Shown here in pieces: positions 9,052-15,853 of a stretch of 38,031 nucleotides of DNA (positions are counted from its first letter, which is position 1; each line of letters starts with the position of its first letter). The translations under genes were made by a program, and so were the position numbers. Below the pieces are notes generated by a model, which ran no database searches, was not told the origin of the DNA, and was given only the letters and a program-made list of their open reading frames with translations. Source of the stretch: an uncultured Verrucomicrobiota bacterium (GTDB taxonomy: Bacteria > Verrucomicrobiota > Kiritimatiellia > SS1-B-03-39 > UBA6053); NCBI GenBank assembly GCA_937127435.1, contig CAKZLZ010000195.1, forward strand, positions 1-38,031, given 5' to 3'.

Positions 9052-9600
9052 ATGAAAACAACATTTCTCCTGCTGATCCTGCCCTTGGGATATCTTTTAC
9101 CTGTAAACGCCGGCGAAACGGTTAAGGTAAAAGATCACCGCTACCCTGTCCAAATTGAAGCACAGGACAGCACCTGGATGATACAGGGGACTGAGCATTT
9201 TAAATACAAAGCAATCTTTTCAGTGTTTACCGCCGCTCTTTATACCCGGAAAGAGGGCGAGGGACAAAAACTGCACTTCACCTATACCCGTGAACTCAAA
9301 GCCGATGATCTTCGGAAAAAAGCCATGGAAACCCTACAAAAGCAACATGACGAGCAGACCCTGGCACTTTACACAGCGCTCACAGAACAGATGCAGTCCG
9401 CATACGTAAATGTGAAGGAAGGCGACGCCTACATCGTCACCGTACACCCTGATAAAGGGACTTGGCTCCACTTTAACGACCGCGAAGTTTTTTATACCGA
9501 AAATGCGGCTTTCGGAAAATGGTATATGGGAATATGGTTGGGAGACCCGCCCGTAAATGCGTCGCTCAAAAAAGCACTTATGGAATCCACCCCCTTATGA
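9052..9600 (+). CDS. Chalcone-isomerase-like exported protein
   Basis: A 182-residue secreted protein; signal peptide at about 1-20 with cleavage near VNAGE. The mature part fits the bacterial chalcone isomerase-like family: FKYKAIFSVFTAALYT, FTYTRELKADDL and the terminal WLGDPPVNASLKKALM. These bacterial proteins usually do not isomerise chalcones; the family binds or acts on lipids by analogy with fatty-acid-binding plant members. The ATG at 9052 is preferred over the in-frame ATG at 8944 because it begins the signal peptide. It is the first gene of a four-gene operon, overlapping the methyltransferase start by 4 nt (ATGA). Confidence 0.75.
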   Translation: MKTTFLLLILPLGYLLPVNAGETVKVKDHRYPVQIEAQDSTWMIQGTEHFKYKAIFSVFTAALYTRKEGEGQKLHFTYTRELKADDLRKKAMETLQKQHDEQTLALYTALTEQMQSAYVNVKEGDAYIVTVHPDKGTWLHFNDREVFYTENAAFGKWYMGIWLGDPPVNASLKKALMESTPL

Positions 9601-10625
9601 AGAAAACCCTCCTCCACTTAGCCGAAACCGGAAAACTTCCGGATTTCCTCATTCGCATCGGGATCCGCAACTTGCTCAAAGCCCGCCTCAAAGCCCTCGC
9701 GGAAAAGCCCGAGAGCAGCGAAGAATTCCTCAACCGCCTCAGCCAGGCCCCCATCGCCGTGGATACCCAGGCGGCGAACGAACAGCACTACGAAGTGCCC
9801 ACCCGTTTTTATATGCGCATCCTGGGCCCCCGCATGAAATACAGCTCCTGTATCTGGCCGGAAGGCGTTTCTTCACTCGCCGATGCGGAGTGCGCCATGT
9901 TGGATCTGACCTGTCAGCGCGCGGAAATATCGGGGAACATCGATATTCTCGAGTTGGGTTGCGGCTGGGGATCTCTCACCCTCTGGATGGCTGAACAGTA
10001 TCCCAGCGCCCGCATTCTGGCGGTAAGCAACTCGGCCACCCAACGGGCCCATATCGAAACCCAGGCCATGGACCGCGGGTTGGACAATGTGGAAGTGCGC
10101 ACCTGCGATGTGAATGAATTTGACCCGGGCAGACACTTTGACCGCATTGTATCCGTAGAAATGTTTGAGCACATGCGAAATCCCGGAAAGCTTCTCGACC
10201 GCGCAGCCGAATGGTTAAAACCTGACGGAAAAATATTTTTGCATGTTTTCACCCACGCAGGATCCCCATACCTGTTTGAAGACCACGGGGACCCCAACGA
10301 CTGGATGTCAAAATATTTTTTCACCGGCGGCATGATGCCCTCTCCCGACCTCTTAACCCTTTCCAGTAAAAAGATTTCTCTGGAGAAAGACTGGATCGTG
10401 AAGGGAACCCATTACAGCCGTACCCTGGAAGCTTGGCTTCAACGTCAGGACGCCGCCCGGGACCGCCTCCTCCCCATCCTTGAAAAGGCATACGGACAGG
10501 ATCAGGCGGAAATTTGGTTTCAACGTTGGCGTATTTTTTGGATGGCCAGCTCCGAGCTTTTCAAGTACAAGGATGGTGACTCATGGCCGGTGCACCATTA
10601 CCGGTTTAATAAAATTACAACCTGA
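9597..10625 (+). CDS. Cyclopropane-fatty-acid synthase-type SAM methyltransferase
   Basis: A 342-residue S-adenosylmethionine methyltransferase of the CFA synthase family, which adds methyl or methylene groups to unsaturated acyl chains of phospholipids. Motif I LELGCGWGSL is at residues 118-127; YSSCIWPEG lies upstream at about 82-90, and VSVEMFEHM follows. It is shorter than E. coli Cfa (382) because the N-terminal lipid-binding domain is reduced. The ATG at 9597 overlaps the preceding stop codon. The neighbouring FAD oxidoreductase and DUF1365 genes are the companions seen with methyltransferases of the UfaA1/UfaM kind rather than stand-alone Cfa, so methyl-branched or furan fatty acids are possible products (inference). 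Confidence 0.88.
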   Translation: MKKTLLHLAETGKLPDFLIRIGIRNLLKARLKALAEKPESSEEFLNRLSQAPIAVDTQAANEQHYEVPTRFYMRILGPRMKYSSCIWPEGVSSLADAECAMLDLTCQRAEISGNIDILELGCGWGSLTLWMAEQYPSARILAVSNSATQRAHIETQAMDRGLDNVEVRTCDVNEFDPGRHFDRIVSVEMFEHMRNPGKLLDRAAEWLKPDGKIFLHVFTHAGSPYLFEDHGDPNDWMSKYFFTGGMMPSPDLLTLSSKKISLEKDWIVKGTHYSRTLEAWLQRQDAARDRLLPILEKAYGQDQAEIWFQRWRIFWMASSELFKYKDGDSWPVHHYRFNKITT

Positions 10626-10627
10626 CG

Positions 10628-11893
10628 ATGACGAAACCTAAAATTGCAGTGGTCGGAGCCGGCGTTGCCGGACTTACTGCCGCTTGGAAACTTCAGCATG
10701 TTGCTGACGTTACCGTTTATGAAAAGAACGACTACATCGGCGGTCATACCCGGACATTAAAAATTCCGACTGGCCCGGATGAAGGTACGCCTATTGATAC
10801 CGGATTCATTGTCATGAATCACCGGAACTATCCGCATTTCTCGGACTTACTCAGGGAGTGGCAGGTTTATCTGGAAGACAGCGACATGTCATTCAGTTAC
10901 CATGAGGAAGTGGGAGGATACGAATACGCAGGTACAAATTTCAAAGGCATCTTCCCCTCCCTTAAATACCTGACAGACCGCGACCATTGGAAATTGTTAC
11001 GTGAAATCCGCCGCTTTGGTGAGGTAGGCAGCCTTTCACTGGAACATCACAGTGGAATTAAACAAACCTTAGGGGATTTTTTAGAGAAACACAATTTCTC
11101 CGACCTTTTTCGTGACCGGTACCTCTATGCAATCGGCGCTGCAATTTGGTCCGCCCCTCCCAGCCGCCTCGCGAATTTTCCCGCGGAACCCTACCTTCAT
11201 TTTTTTGCAAACCACGGTTTACTCACCCTGAAAGACCGTCCGCAGTGGCGTATCATTTCCGGGGGAAGCCAAAGCTATGTTCAGAACGCCTTGTCCAGAC
11301 TGAAAGCGGAAGTACACACCGGACTAAGTCCGAAACAAATTTTCCGAACCCCGGAAGATGTGGTCCTTCACTTTTCCGATGACCGGAAGGAACATTATGA
11401 TCAGGTGGTGATTGCTGCCCATGCGGATGAAGCCTTAAAACTTCTCGGCGATCCGGATGCGGAAGAGAAATGCTTTTTAGGTGCCTGGAACTATATGCCC
11501 AATGAAGTGATTCTCCACAGCTGGGAAGGCGTCATGCCCGAATCCAAAAACTGCTGGGCTTCCTGGAATTTTTCAAAAGAAGAAGGTTCAACGGAAACAG
11601 ATCCGGTGAGCGTCTCCTATTGGATGAACCGTCTGCAAAACCTGAAAACCAAACGGAATTATTTTGTGACTTTGAATCGAAAAGGCGAGATTCCAATTAA
11701 GCATGTGATTAACAGCAAGATTTTACATCATCCCCTGTACGACCACAAAGCCCTTGCCACCCAACCCTACCTGCATGAGCGGAACGGCACCCGCAGAACC
11801 TGGTTGGTGGGAAGTTATTTCGGCTATGGATTTCACGAAGATGCGGTGCGCTCTGCGGTGGAAACCACACTCAGAATGAAGGCCGTTATCTAA
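10628..11893 (+). CDS. FAD-dependent amine-oxidase-like oxidoreductase (UfaD/Rv0449c-like)
   Basis: A 421-residue flavoprotein. The Rossmann dinucleotide motif AVVGAGVAGLTAAWKL is at residues 6-21, with an acidic residue in VYEK near 33 and the GGHTRT segment near 41. The rest matches the FAD oxidoreductase group annotated as NAD/FAD-binding or protoporphyrinogen-oxidase-like in cfa/DUF1365 clusters. In Rhodobacter a member of this set acts in methylated furan fatty acid synthesis; M. tuberculosis carries the trio as Rv0447c-Rv0449c. It starts 2 nt after the methyltransferase stop and overlaps DUF1365 by 1 nt (TAATG), so it is operonic. Probable role: desaturation or reduction of a modified acyl chain. 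Confidence 0.85.
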   Translation: MTKPKIAVVGAGVAGLTAAWKLQHVADVTVYEKNDYIGGHTRTLKIPTGPDEGTPIDTGFIVMNHRNYPHFSDLLREWQVYLEDSDMSFSYHEEVGGYEYAGTNFKGIFPSLKYLTDRDHWKLLREIRRFGEVGSLSLEHHSGIKQTLGDFLEKHNFSDLFRDRYLYAIGAAIWSAPPSRLANFPAEPYLHFFANHGLLTLKDRPQWRIISGGSQSYVQNALSRLKAEVHTGLSPKQIFRTPEDVVLHFSDDRKEHYDQVVIAAHADEALKLLGDPDAEEKCFLGAWNYMPNEVILHSWEGVMPESKNCWASWNFSKEEGSTETDPVSVSYWMNRLQNLKTKRNYFVTLNRKGEIPIKHVINSKILHHPLYDHKALATQPYLHERNGTRRTWLVGSYFGYGFHEDAVRSAVETTLRMKAVI

Positions 11894-12672
11894 TGCACTC
11901 CCGGATTTTTTCGGGGAAAGTGGTCCATACACGACTGCACCCCGTTCGCCACGGTTTCAGCACCGGGCTGGGTTTTATGGAAATTGATCTATCCGAATTA
12001 AAACGGATTGATCAGGAAGTTTCAGGATTTGGAATCAACCGCTTTGCACCGGTGAGCTTTCGGGAGGGGCGTTACCTTTCACCCGGAGAGGATTCTTTAA
12101 ATGAAAAGTTAAAGCCCTGGATTGAACAGCTGCAGCTACCGGAAGCACCTGCCAGGATCAGTCTGGTCACCAGCCCGGCCTGGTGGGGAAAAAGTTTTAA
12201 TCCGGTGAGTTTTTATCTTCTGAGAGATGACCAAGAGAATCTGGCCGGCATGATTGCCGAAGTAAACAACACCTTCGGAGACCGTCATATTTACCCGGTG
12301 CACCTGGAAAAAAAAGACGGAATTCCCCAGGCGGAACAGCGCAAGGAATTTCATGTCTCCCCCTTTAATGACATGGAAGGCACTTACCAATTCACGGTCC
12401 GCGATGATGGAGATTCGCTTTATATCGGGGTAAACCTATACAAGGACGGGGAAAGATTTCTGGACGCCTGGATGGAGGGAACGGGAGAAACACTCAACAG
12501 CTCATCCCTGCGCCGGCACTATCTTCGCCATCCATTCCGCCCCTGGCTCACCCTGCCTAAAATTGCCTGGCAGGCCCTGTTCCTCCGGTATCAGCATAAA
12601 CTCAAAGTGTTTAAACGTCCTGACCCGGAACATCCGCATTCACTGCTGAACCGTCATCATCCCCGCGTCTGA
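11893..12672 (+). CDS. DUF1365 family protein
   Basis: A 259-residue member of DUF1365. Recognisable segments are RHGFSTGLGFMEIDL near the start, FNPVSFYLL in the middle and AEVNNTFGDRH about 10 residues later, then a C-terminal basic helix. Function is unknown, but the family is nearly always found beside cfa-type methyltransferases and the FAD oxidoreductase, as here. The start ATG shares a base with the upstream stop. The last 62 nt overlap the 3' end of the convergent flippase-like gene on the other strand. Confidence 0.88.
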   Translation: MHSRIFSGKVVHTRLHPVRHGFSTGLGFMEIDLSELKRIDQEVSGFGINRFAPVSFREGRYLSPGEDSLNEKLKPWIEQLQLPEAPARISLVTSPAWWGKSFNPVSFYLLRDDQENLAGMIAEVNNTFGDRHIYPVHLEKKDGIPQAEQRKEFHVSPFNDMEGTYQFTVRDDGDSLYIGVNLYKDGERFLDAWMEGTGETLNSSSLRRHYLRHPFRPWLTLPKIAWQALFLRYQHKLKVFKRPDPEHPHSLLNRHHPRV

Positions 12673-13681
12673 ATACCGGAAGCATGAGCAGCAACAATGC
12701 GCTTAACCCCAGGAGCAATCCGTAAATCTGGGTAAGCCCCCGGTGTGCAATCGTAAGTGCGGTCGCGGTGTCTTCCGCAAAGCCCAGCAGCACCAGCACA
12801 AAGGTCATGGTCCCCTCGTAAGCGCCGAATCCCCCTAAACCGGAAACAGGGAGACTGGCCGCCAATTCTCCTGAAACCAAGGCGATAAAAGCTTTGGCCG
12901 GAGCTGCGCTGGAAATCGTGAACCCGAGGGGCATCAGCAATGCGAGCATCAACGCATACAGTGAAGAGTACTTGCAAACCCGGATGAGCAGGGAACTGCT
13001 TAATAATTTCCAGAAAAGTTTTTTCTCTTTCGCCAGAAGCAGGGACTCCCGAATGGAATCGGCAGTGGTACAAAGAAAAGCGGCCCACTTTTTGCCTTTG
13101 TCCGCCCAGGGCTGAAACAACCGGCTTCCCCATTTTAAAACCGGAACCATGGCCACAATCAACCCCAGTGAAACCAGCAATAAAAACACACCGCCTCCCA
13201 CCAGGACCGGGGTGGAAAATCCCTGTTCACCTCCCATGGCCCAGGCGCCCAGAATCACCAGCGGCCCTAAAGCCAGGATGTCGAACAAAAAGGCCAGGGC
13301 AAAACTTGCGGTGGCGGCCCCCAGATCTATTCCCAACCGGGTGCGCACCAGAAAAATATAAACCAACTCCCCTGCTCTGGCCGGTAGCATATCCACACAA
13401 AGTCCACGCACCACCACCACCAAAAACAGAGCGAACCCAGGCGGGTTTTCACCGGATGCCCGTAATACCATCCCATATCGGAAGGTCCGGAGGATAAGCT
13501 GAAAAAGAGAAAAAAGCAGAAAAACGCCGACCCAACGGAAGTCAATTTCCTGAATCATGTTTACAATATCATCCCACGAAACCTTGGTGAACAAGGTCCG
13601 GAACACCACCACGGTGACCAGCAAACTGAAGCTGAAAAACAGGATGCGGCGCCAGGGAAAAGCAGATGGGGATGCAGACAT
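12611..13681 (-). CDS. LPG synthase transmembrane-region/flippase-like membrane protein
   Basis: A 356-residue integral membrane protein with about eight hydrophobic helices, matching the lysylphosphatidylglycerol synthetase transmembrane-region family (UPF0104/YbhN/AglD-like). Signatures are RTFRYGMVLRASG near residue 65-77, the RAGELVYIFLVR segment and the SLPVSGLGGFGAYEGTM motif near 280. Such proteins are thought to move or bind lipids; no synthase domain is attached. Its C-terminal 20 codons lie antisense to the end of the DUF1365 gene, a convergent overlap of 62 nt with both frames intact. A role in lipid handling together with the fatty-acid operon is only inferred. Confidence 0.83.
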   Translation of the reverse strand: MSASPSAFPWRRILFFSFSLLVTVVVFRTLFTKVSWDDIVNMIQEIDFRWVGVFLLFSLFQLILRTFRYGMVLRASGENPPGFALFLVVVVRGLCVDMLPARAGELVYIFLVRTRLGIDLGAATASFALAFLFDILALGPLVILGAWAMGGEQGFSTPVLVGGGVFLLLVSLGLIVAMVPVLKWGSRLFQPWADKGKKWAAFLCTTADSIRESLLLAKEKKLFWKLLSSSLLIRVCKYSSLYALMLALLMPLGFTISSAAPAKAFIALVSGELAASLPVSGLGGFGAYEGTMTFVLVLLGFAEDTATALTIAHRGLTQIYGLLLGLSALLLLMLPVFRRGDDDGSAVNADVPGQDV

Positions 13682-13718
13682 CCGCGATCCTTAGCACAAT
13701 CTACAGGCCTGAAACAAG

Positions 13719-13746
13719 TTGAAGATTCGAAGCCAAGGGTTAAAAC
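13719..13746 (+). promoter_or_regulatory. Promoter candidate placing the transcript start at the ATG
   Basis: TTGAAG (13719-13724), 16-bp spacer and TAAAAC (13741-13746) end 6 nt before the ATG of the beta-propeller lipoprotein at 13753. No Shine-Dalgarno fits in the remaining space. Confidence 0.35.
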
Positions 13747-13752
13747 CCGTAT

Positions 13753-14604
13753 ATGAACATATCTAAATCCCGTTTTCCGACCTTCCCGCTTTTACTGCTG
13801 ATGCTTTCTTTTTGCATCAATGCCTGTACTGCGAAAAGCACTTCAGCAGATGCCAAACTCGAAGCGGGTATTCCGGCCGCACTCGGGACATCAAAGCTCG
13901 TTTTTGAATCCGCGCAAGGCATTCACCTGCAAACCCCGGGCAAAAAGCCTGAGCTTTTAGTGGATGGAGGGAAATGGCCCCGCTGGAGCCCGGATGGAAA
14001 CACCGTCGCTTTTCTCAAAGGAAAAGATGTCTGCATCATCCATTTGCCTTCCAAAGAAATAAAAGTGCTGGCGAAAACGGAGACACCCAAGACTCTGGTG
14101 TTTTCCCATGACGGATCCGAAATCTGGTTTTCCGATGGCAAAGCCGTGCGTGCTGTTTCTGTGAATACCCTAAACAAACGGGTATTAGTTGAGGATGGGG
14201 AGTTTCTGGAAATTGACAGTGGCCCCGAAAGCAAAACACTGGTTGCGACCGTAAAGTCCTTTGGCTACAAAGTGAAAGTGTTTGATTTGGAGAACAATCA
14301 GAACCGGAGTTTAGGCAAAGGGTGCTCAGCCAGCCTTTCTCCCGACGGAAAGTACGCCACCAACAATCTGGACGGACATAAAGAACTGGCTATCGTAAAG
14401 GTATCGGACGGGGAGCGTGAAAAAACCCTGCCCGCACCCGAAGGCATGTTAACCGACAACCAATTTTGGTCCAACCATCCGGACTGGATCATGTCGATGG
14501 AAGAAGAAAGCGGGCACCTGCTCGCACACCGGTTTTCAGATGGAAAGGTATGGGAATTGTCTGATGTCTCCGGAGCCGATCGGCCGGATTTATGGGTGCC
14601 GTAA
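13753..14604 (+). CDS. TolB-like beta-propeller lipoprotein
   Basis: A 283-residue exported protein. A signal peptide ends at INAC (Cys25), a plausible lipobox. The mature part holds WD40/TolB-like blades, with the typical PRWSPDGNTVAF, LVFSHDGSEIWFS and ASLSPDGKYA strands at about 75-90, 115-130 and 195-205. It is shorter than TolB (about 430) and lacks the TolB N-terminal domain, so it is a propeller-only relative rather than TolB itself. Binding partner unknown. The gene lies between the divergent flippase-like gene and the PfkB-like kinase. Confidence 0.72.
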   Translation: MNISKSRFPTFPLLLLMLSFCINACTAKSTSADAKLEAGIPAALGTSKLVFESAQGIHLQTPGKKPELLVDGGKWPRWSPDGNTVAFLKGKDVCIIHLPSKEIKVLAKTETPKTLVFSHDGSEIWFSDGKAVRAVSVNTLNKRVLVEDGEFLEIDSGPESKTLVATVKSFGYKVKVFDLENNQNRSLGKGCSASLSPDGKYATNNLDGHKELAIVKVSDGEREKTLPAPEGMLTDNQFWSNHPDWIMSMEEESGHLLAHRFSDGKVWELSDVSGADRPDLWVP

Positions 14605-14618
14605 CGGGCTTCTTCAGA

Positions 14619-14642
14619 AAACCTCTTGAGGAGTGGAGGTTT
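14619..14642. promoter_or_regulatory. Inverted repeat over the kinase promoter, operator candidate
   Basis: AAACCTC and GAGGTTT form a perfect 7-bp inverted repeat with a 10-nt spacer, and CCTCTTGAGG is a second palindrome inside it. The spacer covers the putative -35 hexamer of the downstream kinase. It could be an operator, or a weak terminator of the lipoprotein gene (no T-tract follows). Confidence 0.4.
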
Positions 14643-14654
14643 CAGATGTAGTAT
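14626..14654 (+). promoter_or_regulatory. Promoter candidate for the PfkB-like kinase, start at the ATG
   Basis: TTGAGG (14626-14631), exactly 17 bp, and TAGTAT (14649-14654) end 6 nt before the kinase ATG at 14661. The in-frame upstream codon at 14649 is TAG, so no longer start is possible and no ribosome site is correctly spaced. Confidence 0.45.
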
Positions 14655-14660
14655 ACCCAC

Positions 14661-15818
14661 ATGAGTCAAGCTACACATTTATATGAAACCATCGACGATC
14701 TTTGCAGTCTCCTGCCCGCATTTAAACAGGAGCTCATTCAGGATCCGCCAAGTAACTTAAAAGGCACGGTGGGGTTTGACGGGTTTGTAGACACTTTTAT
14801 TCGTATGCGCCAACCGGCATCCATGGCCGAATTCGGACCCAAAGTTGCGGAAGCTTCCGGCATTGCCGCATCTTATTCGGTAAATCATGAAGGCGACAAG
14901 TTCGGTGGGAACGGGCCGCTTTTCATTACGGCTTTCAGCGATCTGTTTTCGAATCAGGCGGATCTCAGTTATATTGGCGGACTGGGAAATGGTGAAGTTG
15001 AACCCATCTTTGCCAAAGCACTTGCAGGGAAAGTTCAACGCATTTTCACCCTGGCTCCCTCTGCACACAGTGACTGTCTGGAGTTCACGGATGGCAAAGT
15101 GATGCTGGGAGATTTTGATGCTTGTGATGAAATCACTTTACAAAAAATGATAGAAGTCATGGGACAGGACGCCATCGACCAGGAACTCAATCAGGCTAAA
15201 TTCATCTCAGCCGTCAACTGGGGAAAACTCCCGAATGTAGGCGAGATCTGGTCCTACCTGGCTTCACAATCCAAAGCGATCGGCCGTACTGCCAAGGAAG
15301 TTCTGTTCTTTATGGACCTTGCAGAATTTGAACACCGCTCTGAAGAGGATGTCCGGAAACTCATTGCCAGTCTGGGGGACATCACCGCACAATTCAACAC
15401 CATCATGAGCTTCAATCTGAAAGAAGCCTGGCAGATGGGCGACCGCTTCGGCGGAAACTTCCGCGGCAAGAAAGATCCGGCGTCCGTTGCCGAACTCGCC
15501 TGTCTACTCCGCAATCATTTGGACGTAGACCGCATCATCATACACCCGAACGACGGTGCCGCCTGCGCAGATGCCAACAGCTGTGTGTTTGTTCCCGGCC
15601 CCTACTGTCAAAGTCCGCTGATTTCCACCGGTGCCGGTGATAACTTTGGCGCCGGCTGTGTGGCCGCAAGTTTGATGGGGCTGGATAACGCCGGCATGCT
15701 GTTGGCTGGCAACAGCACCAGCGGATACTTTGTACGCTCCGGGCGAACGCCGGGACTGAGGGACCTCGTGACCTTCGTCGAATCCTGGGCGGCCGGGTCT
15801 CTTCCTGAACGCTTGTAG
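14661..15818 (+). CDS. PfkB/ribokinase-like sugar kinase
   Basis: A 385-residue kinase-fold protein. The C-terminal STGAGDNFGAG motif at about 317-327 carries the catalytic Asp of the PfkB family. The N-terminal half is atypical, with GTVGFDGFVDTFIRMR at about 33-48 and a KFGGNGPLF segment near 80, so the sugar substrate cannot be read from it. It is followed 30 nt downstream by the GH78-like enzyme, suggesting a small carbohydrate-use unit. Rhamnose itself is normally phosphorylated by an FGGY kinase, so a simple rhamnose pathway is not supported. Confidence 0.8.
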   Translation: MSQATHLYETIDDLCSLLPAFKQELIQDPPSNLKGTVGFDGFVDTFIRMRQPASMAEFGPKVAEASGIAASYSVNHEGDKFGGNGPLFITAFSDLFSNQADLSYIGGLGNGEVEPIFAKALAGKVQRIFTLAPSAHSDCLEFTDGKVMLGDFDACDEITLQKMIEVMGQDAIDQELNQAKFISAVNWGKLPNVGEIWSYLASQSKAIGRTAKEVLFFMDLAEFEHRSEEDVRKLIASLGDITAQFNTIMSFNLKEAWQMGDRFGGNFRGKKDPASVAELACLLRNHLDVDRIIIHPNDGAACADANSCVFVPGPYCQSPLISTGAGDNFGAGCVAASLMGLDNAGMLLAGNSTSGYFVRSGRTPGLRDLVTFVESWAAGSLPERL

Positions 15819-15832
15819 AATTATTTTTAATA

Positions 15833-15853
15833 TGCATGATTCCCATTCATGCA
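15833..15853. promoter_or_regulatory. Perfect inverted repeat overlapping the GH78-like start codon
   Basis: TGCATGA and TCATGCA (7 bp each, 7-nt spacer) flank and include the ATG at 15849. It could be an operator or an RNA hairpin that limits initiation. Confidence 0.35.
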
